Below are positions 16,223 through 25,304 of a stretch of 64,000 nt of DNA, piece by piece; position 1 is the stretch's first letter; each line of letters starts with the position of its first letter. The notes under the pieces are model-generated. The model had not been told where the DNA came from. It did no database searches and was given only the letters and a program-made list of their open reading frames with translations. Source of the stretch: Marvinbryantia formatexigens DSM 14469 (GTDB taxonomy: Bacteria; Bacillota; Clostridia; Lachnospirales; Lachnospiraceae); NCBI RefSeq assembly GCF_025148285.1, contig NZ_CP102268.1, positions 3,017,001-3,081,000 on the forward strand, written 5' to 3'. The position numbers and the translations under genes are program-made.

Positions 16223-19200
16223 TTACTTCTTTTTGCTGTGCTGTTTCAGCTTGGGGATACCGGCTGCAGCGGCAATTACCAGCGCAGCAGCCGCTATGCC
16301 GAGATAGAGGAGGATCGGGGTGTCGTCTCCGGTCCTTACCGGCGTGGATACATCCGGGGTGTCTTTCTCTGGAACTTCCAGGGAAACGGTCTGACCTTTA
16401 TCCTTGAGGTCCTCATGGCTGGTAATCTCTACCTCTGTTTTGTCCGTTGTGATAAAAAGCTTCTCAAATACAACAATATCGCCGGAGGTAAGGGCGGAAG
16501 CATCAAATCGGAAGGTTACCTCCACGCTACCCTCTGTCTTTTCCGGCTGGAAGACTGCTTCAGATGTAACTGCCTTGCCACCTGCTTCAACTGGTTTTCC
16601 GGTCTTTTTATCCATCAGGGTTCCAATGATTTTATATTCCATGCCGGGAGTCAGATTTTTGTAGGAAACGGTATCAACGATGCAGGCGTCTTTTTCTGCG
16701 AGGAGCTTCTGGTCTCCGTCTTTTTGGTCTTTGGCACTGGTTCCGATTTCCGGGAAATAAATACTCTGGTCGCCAGAATCAATTTCCGCATGGACAGCGA
16801 TTTCCTTATCCTGATAGGAAACGGATTCAAAGACTACCAGTGTTTTGCCTTTCAACGCACTGGCATCGATGGTAAAGGTAAGTTCTACAGAGCCTTCCGG
16901 TTTTTCCGGCGTGAAAACCAGTTCAGAAGTAACTGGTTTGCCGTCAATTTTCAGTGCTTTTTTGGTTTCCTTGTCCATCAGCGTTCCGGTAAGCTTGTAT
17001 TCCCTGCCGGGAATCAGATGGTAGGTGACGGTATCCTTGATCGTCAGTTCTTTTTTGGTAATTCCGGTCTGGCTGTTTGTATCCGGGCATTCTGCTTTTG
17101 TCCCGATCTCAGGGAAAAGAATCTGCTGCTCGGTATCTTCAAGATCCATGTGTACAGCAACCTCTTTGCCGTCCTGGGAGACAGATTCAAATACCACAAT
17201 GGTTTTCCCTTTCAGTCCGGAAGCGTCAAATTCAAATATCACATCGACGGTGCCGCTGCTTTCCTCTGGCGTAAAGGCAGCCTGCGCAGTTACGACTTTC
17301 CCATTTATTAAAAGCTCTTTTCCGGTTTCTTTATCCATAAGGGTTCCCGAAGCGGCATATTCCAGTCCCGGAATCAATCCTTTATAGGAAATGGTATCCT
17401 GAATTTTTACCTTTTTATCTGCGGCAGCGAAATGCTCCGATGTCTGGGAATCCTTTGCCTGTGTGTGGATTTCCGGGAAATAAATGCTCTGGTCTTCAGA
17501 ATCGATCTCTGCGTGTACGGCAATCTCTTTTTCCTCATAGGATACTGATTCAAATGCAACGATGGTTTTGCCTTTTAAAGCACTGGCATCAAAGGTAAAG
17601 GAAAGCTCTACAGAGCCTTCCGGTTCTTCCGGGGTGAAGACAAGTTCGGATGTAACCGTCTTGCCGTCCGAAAGGAGAGGCTCCCCTGTTTCTTTGTCCA
17701 TCAGCGTGCCGGAAACCTTATATTCTTTTACTGGGAGCAGATGGTAAGATACGGTATCTGTAATGGTAAGGGACTCTTTTGCCTCAGCCATCTGGGAACC
17801 GGTGTCCGGGCAGGATGCTTTTGTCCCAATCTCCGGGAAGAAGATTTGCTGGTCGGTATCTTCTATATCCGCGTGTATGGCAATCTCCTTATCATCCTGG
17901 GTAAGGGATTCAAATACAACGGTAGTTCTTCCTTCTAATGAGGAAGCGTCAAAGGTAAACGTAACATCCACAGTACCGCTGTGTGATTCCGGGGTAAAAA
18001 TGGTTTCGGCGGTTACTGGTTTGCCATCAACCAGGATTGGTTCTCCGGTTTCTCTGTCCATAAGGCGCCCATTTACGGTATATTCCAGCTCCGGGATCAG
18101 GCCTTTGTAAGTGACGGTATCAACCAGCGTCACTTTTTCAGAGGCTTTTGCTATGTGTTCCCCGGTCTCAGAATCTTTTGCCTGGGTTCCGATTTCCGGG
18201 AAGGCTACCTGCTGGTCCGTATCTGTTAAATCGGCATGGACTGCCAGCTTCAGGTTTTCCTGGTATAGCTCTTCAAATACAACAGTAGTTTTTCCGGCAA
18301 GCCCGGATGCGTCGAAAGTGAAGCTGATTTCTGTTTTCCCTTCCGGCTTTTTCGCGGTAAAGGTTTTTTCAGAAGTGACGGCTTTGCCGTCGATCAGCAG
18401 CGGCTCCCCGGTTTCTGCATCCATGAGGGTGCCGATCAGCTTGTATTCCTGGCCTTTCTTTAACCCGGAATACTCCACGGTATCTACAATGGTGATCTTT
18501 TCTTTCGGCTGGCTCATATGGGAGCCTGTGGATTTATCCAGGGCAGTGGTACCGATTTCTACAAAGTCATCGGTAAGGGTTCCAAGATCCACAAGGAAAG
18601 AGTCTTTGTATACCGTGATATTAAATTTCAGAAGGCTCATGCCTTCGTTTGCAGTGCAGCGCTGCTCCTCGATGGTATAGGTATCGTACAGCAGTGCGCC
18701 TTTGGAATCGTCCGGCGCACTGGTTCCAAACCAGATGCCGTCTTCGCTGGTTTTACCCTGGTTGGTGTTATGGGTATGCTTATTCCAGGAAGAAGCAGTG
18801 CTGGCATAGCCATTCTGGTCGGTTACAATGGTATGGCTTTCACCGGTGGTAACGGAGGTAATGGAAAATGGTACGCCAGCCAGGCGGTTTAAGTCCCCGT
18901 CAGAAACTTTGACAAGCTCCAGGTCACCTCGGATGACCTGATTATAAATGGAGTTCTTTTCTCCTGTCAGATCCACGATTTTGCCGTTTTCCGTAATGTC
19001 AAATTCTACTGCCTTTGCACCATCCGACAGGTAGCCTTCGGGGGCTTTTACTTCATCTAAGCGGTAATGTCCGTAGGGAAGGGCATTTTGGGCGGTTTCG
19101 GCGGTTCCGCTGGGATTCGTTTTCAGCGTCATGACCACCTGCCCGTTCTCATAGGTTTTCCCATCTACAACGACTGGGTTTGTACAGAGGGTGGTAATGG

Positions 19201-21346
19201 TAAATTCTGTGTTTTCCAGGGTGGCATTTCCCTGGGCTTTGGCTTCTTGTGTTTCCAGATCCCGCTTCTGGATCTTGACGCCGCCACGGATTACTTCATC
19301 ATAGATGGAGGATTCTTCATCTGTCAGATCCACGATTTTGCCGTTTTCGGTGATGTCGAAAATGACTTCTGCTTCCTTGTTGTCCAGGTATCCCTGGGGA
19401 GCAGAAACCTCTGTAAGCTTATAGCGCCCATAAGGAAGCGCGTCTGCTGCAGTCGCTGCGACACCGGATGCGTTCGTGCGGATTGTCATTATCGTCTGGT
19501 TTTGGTCGTAAGAGGTTCCATTTACCACAACCGGAGACTCGTTCAGGGAAATGATGGAAAACTCTGCATTTTCCAGGGTGGCATTTCCCTGTGGGGAGGC
19601 AAGCTTTGTCTGGGCATCCCGCTTCTGGATTTTGACACCGCCCCGGATGACCGGATCGTAAATTGATTTGGCTTCACTTGTCAGATCTACGATCTTGCCG
19701 TCTTCTGTAATGTCAAATTCTACAGAAGCATTACTATCAAGATAGCCTTTAGGCGCTTTTGTTTCTGTGATCCGGTAATGGCCGTAGGGCAGCACATTGG
19801 CTTCGGTAGCCGCAAGACCTGAAACGTCCGTTGTGAGTTTCAGGACAACAGAATCTTTGGCGTAGGAAGTACCGTTTACTACGACAGGGTTTTCATTTAA
19901 GGTAGTAATGGAAAATTCCGTTCCTTCCAGGGAAGCCATGCCCTGTGGGCTGCTCTGTCTGGTATCAGCATCCCGTTTCTGGATTTTAATACCGCCATGA
20001 ATTACGCGGTCAGAAGCGGAAGCATTATTTGCTCCGCTGAATACAGCGTTATTTTCCTGCTCTGTGATCTGTGTGACATATAATCCGGTGATTTTTTCTG
20101 ACTTTCCGGATTCCTGCAGGTAAGCGCCTTCTAAAAGATATCCGGAGGGGGCCTGCTTTTCTGTCACGGTAAGCGTGCCGAGGGGAAGGACAATTTTTCC
20201 TCCCTGGGTGTAAAAAGCATCCCCGGATACTTTATAGGCATCGGAGAGGGAAGTAATATAATGCGTAGTTCCGTCACTTCCTTTTTCTGCCCTGGTCTGG
20301 GTAATCCAGGTGCGGTCAGGGGATTGGGGAAGGTTATCTTTCGTATAGTATCCATCATAATAACGCCATTCGAACTGTGCGCCTGCAAGGGAAGCATTGC
20401 CCTGGGGTGTATTTCCAGTTTCGGTATCCAATTTTTCGATGGAAAGATTTACTTCCGCAGTTTTAGGCGTATCCGTTACGTTTAGGACAGTTGTTTCACC
20501 GGCTGTGATTTTGACGGTATGTACAGTGTCATCCAAGGTAAAGCCTTTGGGTGCTTTTGTCTCTTTTACATAGTAAGTGCCTTCTGCCAGTTCAAGCTCA
20601 TCGGAATTACCATTTTTATCAGTTTTGAAAGTTCCAGCTTTCTTGGTGCAGCTTTTGTCGGAGTAAACCGTATAGGTGGCTCCGGAAAGGGAATAGCAGT
20701 CATTCCCATTTGTAATGGAGGTATTAGCACTTTCTTTCTTCAGCTTTCCTGTTCCTGGATTTAATTCTGCAAAGAACTGTCCCAGGTTCTGGCCGCTGCC
20801 GATATACACATAGCCGTAGCAGGTATATTTGCCCTTGTTTTCTTTGGCGAATGCCAGAGAATTTTCAAATACCTCATCCTGTACTGCTTTGGAAACTTCG
20901 TCATAGGATGGGCGGGTCTGCCCGTATCCCCAGTCAAGGTATGCACTGAGCCTGCGCCATACAGTACATTGCTCCAGAAGATAACGCTGCTGTTTGGTAA
21001 GGGAATGTTCCCTGCTGTATTGCTTGACGTATTCCAGGCACAAGGCGATGTTGTCAATCTGGTTCTGCGTCAGCTCTGTTGTCGCATCCTTTTTTGTTTT
21101 GTATCCTGGTTCAAACAGGACTCCGAGCTGGATACAGTAGGCGGTTTCGCCGTCTGCATTCATGATGCTTTCTGAAAAGCTGGAATCCTCTGTGCCGTCA
21201 TCCCTGGCTTTAATAACCGTGCCGGCTTTTTCAGGAGCATTGGTATAGACCTGCTCGGCGGCATAGACCGGGATACTGCCCAGCAGGGTAGTAACGGTCA
21301 GAATGAGGGATAAAAGCCCTGCCATAAGGGATTTTCTTTTTTCCAT
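16223..21346 (-). CDS. giant SpaA/VaFE-repeat cell-wall adhesin
   Basis: A 1707-residue surface protein. Residues 1-30 are a signal peptide ending Val-Tyr-Ala-Ala. A thioester-type domain follows, with Cys71 in Tyr-Cys-Ile-Gln-Leu-Gly, which can bond covalently to host targets. From about 190 to 910 are SpaA/Cna-B domains with Lys-Ile-Gln-Lys-Arg-Asp and Glu-Thr-Lys-Ala-Pro-Lys-Gly-Tyr motifs; three consecutive ones are very similar. From about 929 to 1650 are six VaFE (T-Q ester-bond) repeats of about 120 residues, each starting near Glu-Ile-Gly/His-Thr. The C-terminus is Val-Arg-Thr-Gly-Asp-Asp, a hydrophobic helix and a Lys-rich tail, which is a sortase signal with a non-canonical motif. 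It directly follows the VirB4 gene, so a mating-pair adhesion role is likely. No sortase is in the window. Confidence 0.9.
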   Translation of the reverse strand: MEKRKSLMAGLLSLILTVTTLLGSIPVYAAEQVYTNAPEKAGTVIKARDDGTEDSSFSESIMNADGETAYCIQLGVLFEPGYKTKKDATTELTQNQIDNIALCLEYVKQYSREHSLTKQQRYLLEQCTVWRRLSAYLDWGYGQTRPSYDEVSKAVQDEVFENSLAFAKENKGKYTCYGYVYIGSGQNLGQFFAELNPGTGKLKKESANTSITNGNDCYSLSGATYTVYSDKSCTKKAGTFKTDKNGNSDELELAEGTYYVKETKAPKGFTLDDTVHTVKITAGETTVLNVTDTPKTAEVNLSIEKLDTETGNTPQGNASLAGAQFEWRYYDGYYTKDNLPQSPDRTWITQTRAEKGSDGTTHYITSLSDAYKVSGDAFYTQGGKIVLPLGTLTVTEKQAPSGYLLEGAYLQESGKSEKITGLYVTQITEQENNAVFSGANNASASDRVIHGGIKIQKRDADTRQSSPQGMASLEGTEFSITTLNENPVVVNGTSYAKDSVVLKLTTDVSGLAATEANVLPYGHYRITETKAPKGYLDSNASVEFDITEDGKIVDLTSEAKSIYDPVIRGGVKIQKRDAQTKLASPQGNATLENAEFSIISLNESPVVVNGTSYDQNQTIMTIRTNASGVAATAADALPYGRYKLTEVSAPQGYLDNKEAEVIFDITENGKIVDLTDEESSIYDEVIRGGVKIQKRDLETQEAKAQGNATLENTEFTITTLCTNPVVVDGKTYENGQVVMTLKTNPSGTAETAQNALPYGHYRLDEVKAPEGYLSDGAKAVEFDITENGKIVDLTGEKNSIYNQVIRGDLELVKVSDGDLNRLAGVPFSITSVTTGESHTIVTDQNGYASTASSWNKHTHNTNQGKTSEDGIWFGTSAPDDSKGALLYDTYTIEEQRCTANEGMSLLKFNITVYKDSFLVDLGTLTDDFVEIGTTALDKSTGSHMSQPKEKITIVDTVEYSGLKKGQEYKLIGTLMDAETGEPLLIDGKAVTSEKTFTAKKPEGKTEISFTFDASGLAGKTTVVFEELYQENLKLAVHADLTDTDQQVAFPEIGTQAKDSETGEHIAKASEKVTLVDTVTYKGLIPELEYTVNGRLMDRETGEPILVDGKPVTAETIFTPESHSGTVDVTFTFDASSLEGRTTVVFESLTQDDKEIAIHADIEDTDQQIFFPEIGTKASCPDTGSQMAEAKESLTITDTVSYHLLPVKEYKVSGTLMDKETGEPLLSDGKTVTSELVFTPEEPEGSVELSFTFDASALKGKTIVAFESVSYEEKEIAVHAEIDSEDQSIYFPEIHTQAKDSQTSEHFAAADKKVKIQDTISYKGLIPGLEYAASGTLMDKETGKELLINGKVVTAQAAFTPEESSGTVDVIFEFDASGLKGKTIVVFESVSQDGKEVAVHMDLEDTEQQILFPEIGTKAECPDTNSQTGITKKELTIKDTVTYHLIPGREYKLTGTLMDKETKKALKIDGKPVTSELVFTPEKPEGSVELTFTIDASALKGKTLVVFESVSYQDKEIAVHAEIDSGDQSIYFPEIGTSAKDQKDGDQKLLAEKDACIVDTVSYKNLTPGMEYKIIGTLMDKKTGKPVEAGGKAVTSEAVFQPEKTEGSVEVTFRFDASALTSGDIVVFEKLFITTDKTEVEITSHEDLKDKGQTVSLEVPEKDTPDVSTPVRTGDDTPILLYLGIAAAALVIAAAAGIPKLKQHSKKK

Positions 21347-21371
21347 AATATTGTATCCTTTCTTTGGGTGG

Positions 21372-24300
21372 CTAACCGGTCTTTTGTTTCTGGCGTTCTA
21401 TAATTTCCAGAAGCTCTTGCCGGTCAGTGGTAATCAGCTCTTTTTCCAGTGTGGAAGCCTTAAATTCCACAGTAATATTGTTATTATTGGTGGAGATCAG
21501 CCCGTTCCCCCTCTGGAAATGGGTGATGTTCATAACCTCCGTTTCGGAAAGATGGAGGATATTTTTGACTCTCTGCGCCTCTTCATCCTCCATATTGAGG
21601 ATGATTTTGGTCTTGCAGTTGTTGATGATGCCTTTGCCATATTTTCCGTCGTCCAGCGCGAAAAAGTCATTGAGATCCTGGGTGGCAAAGATCCCTGCGC
21701 CGGAATATGCCCGGATGATCTTGGCAATCTCAAGGACAAATTCCGCAGCCAGACGGTTGCTGGAGGCGCCGATGAGCTGCCATACCTCATCCACAAAAAT
21801 TGCCTTTTCCGCGGTCCGGTTTTCCTTTGCCTTATCCCAGACATAATCCAGCGCCACGAACATGCCGACGGTCAGAAGGTCTGAGGAGCCGGTCAGTTCG
21901 GAGATATCCAGTACCGTATACTTGTTGGTCAGATCCACGTTGGTCTGCTGGTTAAAAGAAGAGGCAGAACCGTGGACCAGACGATTCAAGATATTGGCAA
22001 GGCGCCTGGTATCCGGATTCTGGATCAGGATATCGTAGACGTCTTCGAGGATCGGCATTTTTTTGTAATGACTTGGATCCGCTGGATCGAGGAGGGACTC
22101 ATTTTTATGGGTGATCCCTTTTAGCGCATACGTTTTGATCAGTGCTTCGTCCAAAAGCTGTTTTTCCTCATGGTTCATATCCGGAATCAAGAGGGAGAAG
22201 AAAATATGCAGCTTTTGTATCTTGGCAGCAAGTGCGGAGGCATCCATAGTCGGTCCATCGAGAAGTTCATTGACGGAGTTATCCACTTTGCGGATGTCCA
22301 TGATATTGATGCAGCTGCGGCTGGCAGGGGAGATCTGGATAAATTCCCCGCCCACATTCTTGCAGGCCCGGTAGAATTCATGCCCTTTTAAGGGGGCGAT
22401 AATAAATACCTGGATTCCCTTCCGCCGCATCCGCAGCGCCATTGTCTGCATGGTAAAGGTTTTTCCTGCGCCGGAGCATCCCAGGATGCAGATGTTGGAG
22501 TTTTTGTACTGCCGGGAATCAAAAATATCTGCAATTACCAGGGAATTGTTGTGCTTATTGACACCAAACAGAATCCCGTTGTCATCGCAGATACTGTAGC
22601 TGGTAAACGGATAGCAGCTTGCGGCTCCGGTAGTCAGCACATTCCGCTTGGACAGCTCAAAGAGTTTTTTGTCCAGGTTCGCCAGCGGCAGGGTGGATAA
22701 GAATCCCTGTTCCTGCAGGAAATAGCAGGAACGCAGGTCCATATCCTGGGAGATCAGAAGTTTTTTCATCTCCTGGATGCGCCATTGGAGTTCTTCCGCG
22801 TTGGAGGCGGTAATCGTAATAAGAAGGTTCATATAATAGAAATCCTCATTATTGGCAAGCCCGGCTTTTAGGAAGTAACCGGAACGGATGGCAGATTCCA
22901 GGTCGTCAAAATCCGCATTTGTGTCGGAAGCGTCCTTGATTTTTGAACGGTTGATCCGGATCTGCTGTCCTAACCGCTGCTGGATTTTATCCTTTGGCTG
23001 TTTGTGCAGGTAAAAGTCAATGTCGATACCTTCCCCGGCATTGATCAGCAGGGAAAGCCAGCCAGGTGCTACCTTGCTTTTATAGCCGTCGGAAGGGACG
23101 ATCAGGTAGGCGTGGTAAACCCCGTTTATCCTGACATAGCTGCTGTGCTTAAAGTCAACAGATTCCGGGGAGATAAACTCATTGATCCGGATATGATCCA
23201 TCTCGTTCTGCCGTCCCTCTGTCATGTAACGGGACAGGACATCGGTAATACGGCTTTGAAGCGGCTTGTCCGCACACAAGGAGCGGTTCAGCAGGGTGTA
23301 GAGGACATCTGCGGTAAATTCATCTTCATTGTCGTGGCTTACGACCTCATTACCACACTGGTAGAGGAAGGTTTTGGCAGTCTGTGCCGCGGTTTCCAGC
23401 GCCGCCAGGATCTCTTTTTCCTCCACTTTTCGGTTGATGTTAAACGGTTCGTATTCAAAAATTAGGAAGAACCGCCGGGAAACCGCTTCTTTGGAACTCA
23501 GCTTTTTTACAAACTGGATATAATCCTTCTGAAGCTCCCGGCAGCGGGGATCCGTTTCGCGGGAAAGCTCCAGGGCAGCTTGCTCCAGGTGTTTGTTGAT
23601 GTCAGCTTTTTTGGAAATCATTTTGATCTGCAGTTTTACCGGGCTGATCTTCAGGTAGGCGATAAAACTGTAGATGATCCCCTGTTGCTCCAGTGTACTC
23701 CGAAGCAGGAAATTGATGGGTTCAATCTCCAGAATTTTTATATAACGGTGGTCGGTGGTATAGATGATTCCGTTTGCGATTTTGTCAATGGGGAAGTAAT
23801 CCTCAAGCGTCATGTCCCTGCGGCGTTTCTTTTTCACCGGAGTATCTGCAGCGGCATCCATCTGCCTTTGCTGGCTGGCAGCATTCCTTTTTGCTGCTTT
23901 TTCGGCGCGCTTCGCCTCTTTCCTTTCCATTTTTTCAGTACGCGCCGCATCCCTGGCAGCCAGCTCTTTACTGCGAGCGGCTTCCCTTTGCTCCTCCTTT
24001 CTGAGCCGTTCCCGCTGTTTTTTTTCCCGCTTGGCTGTTTTTAGGGATTCCGCCTGGGCTCTTTGCGCCTGTTTTTTTTCATAGGTAAGGATACGGATGT
24101 CCTCCCTGGCCTGTTTTCTGATCCCACGCTTGGTGGAGGTATCATAGATCCGGCGTTCTTTTTTTTTACGCGGCGGTTCTTTTGATACAGGGGCATCCCC
24201 GGTACCAGTGGTCGTACCGGGGGTAGAAACTTCTTTTTGGGAATCGGTTTTTTGGGAACGCTTTTTCTTCTGCGTTTTTGGCTCCTTGCTGCGTGGCTTG

Positions 24301-24638
24301 GGAACCCGCTTTTTCTTCGGGAGTTCCGGACGGGTATCCAGGCGGTAGAGGATGCGCCGGTTTTTGACATAACGCAGGGCGTTCATTAAAAATGCGGTTA
24401 GGCTTTCACCGCCGATTCCGATCAGTGCCACCATAGCGGCAGGGAGCGCTGTCATGCAAAGGAGGATGATCCGGACAGTTACGGAGAGTGGCAGATGGAT
24501 GACCGGGAGCGCAATCGCTATAGCCAGTACAGCCCCTTCAATGGCATTCCGGATCTTGAACATACCGCCCATGAAGGTACCACGCTCAATAAAATTGCGG
24601 GGAATCAGGGCTGTCTGCTGTTCTTCCGTATGGCTCAT
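21372..24638 (-). CDS. VirB4-type conjugation ATPase with an N-terminal PrgI-like membrane domain
   Basis: A 1088-residue protein. Residues 1-100 resemble a stand-alone PrgI/TcpA-partner membrane protein: Ile-Pro-Arg-Asn-Phe, two hydrophobic helices near 33-75 and a Gly-Glu-Ser-Leu-Thr-Ala-Phe turn. Residues 105-275 form a Lys/Arg/Glu-rich linker. The rest is a VirB4 ATPase with Walker A Gly-Cys-Ser-Gly-Ala-Gly-Lys-Thr near 719 and Walker B Ile-Phe-Val-Asp-Glu-Val-Trp near 946. VirB4 powers pilus assembly and substrate transfer at the inner face of the membrane. The usual VirB4 is about 800 residues and PrgI is a separate gene, so this is a fusion. It overlaps the upstream gene by ATGA. Confidence 0.9.
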   Translation of the reverse strand: MSHTEEQQTALIPRNFIERGTFMGGMFKIRNAIEGAVLAIAIALPVIHLPLSVTVRIILLCMTALPAAMVALIGIGGESLTAFLMNALRYVKNRRILYRLDTRPELPKKKRVPKPRSKEPKTQKKKRSQKTDSQKEVSTPGTTTGTGDAPVSKEPPRKKKERRIYDTSTKRGIRKQAREDIRILTYEKKQAQRAQAESLKTAKREKKQRERLRKEEQREAARSKELAARDAARTEKMERKEAKRAEKAAKRNAASQQRQMDAAADTPVKKKRRRDMTLEDYFPIDKIANGIIYTTDHRYIKILEIEPINFLLRSTLEQQGIIYSFIAYLKISPVKLQIKMISKKADINKHLEQAALELSRETDPRCRELQKDYIQFVKKLSSKEAVSRRFFLIFEYEPFNINRKVEEKEILAALETAAQTAKTFLYQCGNEVVSHDNEDEFTADVLYTLLNRSLCADKPLQSRITDVLSRYMTEGRQNEMDHIRINEFISPESVDFKHSSYVRINGVYHAYLIVPSDGYKSKVAPGWLSLLINAGEGIDIDFYLHKQPKDKIQQRLGQQIRINRSKIKDASDTNADFDDLESAIRSGYFLKAGLANNEDFYYMNLLITITASNAEELQWRIQEMKKLLISQDMDLRSCYFLQEQGFLSTLPLANLDKKLFELSKRNVLTTGAASCYPFTSYSICDDNGILFGVNKHNNSLVIADIFDSRQYKNSNICILGCSGAGKTFTMQTMALRMRRKGIQVFIIAPLKGHEFYRACKNVGGEFIQISPASRSCINIMDIRKVDNSVNELLDGPTMDASALAAKIQKLHIFFSLLIPDMNHEEKQLLDEALIKTYALKGITHKNESLLDPADPSHYKKMPILEDVYDILIQNPDTRRLANILNRLVHGSASSFNQQTNVDLTNKYTVLDISELTGSSDLLTVGMFVALDYVWDKAKENRTAEKAIFVDEVWQLIGASSNRLAAEFVLEIAKIIRAYSGAGIFATQDLNDFFALDDGKYGKGIINNCKTKIILNMEDEEAQRVKNILHLSETEVMNITHFQRGNGLISTNNNNITVEFKASTLEKELITTDRQELLEIIERQKQKTG

Positions 24639-25291
24639 TCAGATTCCCCCTCTGTCGTGGGAACTGGCGCCTGCGTTTCAGCGGCTTCCGTGTTTCCTTC
24701 CGTTGTATCAGAAGGGGCTTCTGTAACAGTAGGTGTTTCTGCTTCGGTGTTCTGGGTGTCGGCAAATCCGCCTTCCTGCATATTTTCGATGTCGTCTGTG
24801 GAAACGTCCGGAAGGGTTTCATCTGTCTGGCGTTCGTATTTCCGGGTATCCTCCCGCACCTGCAGTTTTTCTGTCCCGAATAAAAAGGTTCCGGTGGGTA
24901 AGCTGTAGGTAACCGGAAGGGTGCTGCCATCAGAGAGGGCAAATTCCAGGAGCGTGTCGGTGGAAGAGGGATAGCTGGTCTTGTCTTCCAGGAATTTTAC
25001 GGAGGAGATTCCGGAAAGCTCTTTTTTCTCAAGATACTCTGGGATCTGCTCCTTGAAATCTGTAATCTGGCTTTCGGAGAAGAAAGCGGTCAGTTTATCA
25101 AATTCCAGGAAGGTAAGTTCGGTATCCGTGAAATTTTCCGTTTCTTCTGACACGGTTTCGGAAATGTTTTCCGTTTCTTTTGGGGCTTTCTGGCGGTTTT
25201 TGTTCATCCGCCATACAGTGGGGATTACGATGCCCGCAGCGATGAGGGCTGCCATCAATACAATCGCGATTATCAGTTTTTTTCTGCTCAT
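24635..25291 (-). CDS. membrane-anchored protein with an acidic, Thr-rich tail
   Basis: A 218-residue protein. An N-terminal helix at about 5-25 follows a basic start, so the bulk is probably outside the cell. Residues 45-150 look globular. The last 65 residues are Glu/Thr/Pro/Ala-rich and probably disordered, like a wall-spanning stalk. The ATG follows AAGGAGA, and the gene is coupled to the VirB4 gene by an ATGA overlap. Position in the secretion operon suggests an envelope channel subunit, but I recognise no family. Confidence 0.7.
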   Translation of the reverse strand: MSRKKLIIAIVLMAALIAAGIVIPTVWRMNKNRQKAPKETENISETVSEETENFTDTELTFLEFDKLTAFFSESQITDFKEQIPEYLEKKELSGISSVKFLEDKTSYPSSTDTLLEFALSDGSTLPVTYSLPTGTFLFGTEKLQVREDTRKYERQTDETLPDVSTDDIENMQEGGFADTQNTEAETPTVTEAPSDTTEGNTEAAETQAPVPTTEGESE

Positions 25292-25304
25292 AAGATGTTC
25301 TCCT

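Noticed and set aside
16076-17311. Plus-strand ORF of 411 codons within the adhesin
   Set aside because: It is the reverse of repeated adhesin domains. Repeats keep the opposite frame open. No ribosome site or promoter, and composition is unlike a real protein.
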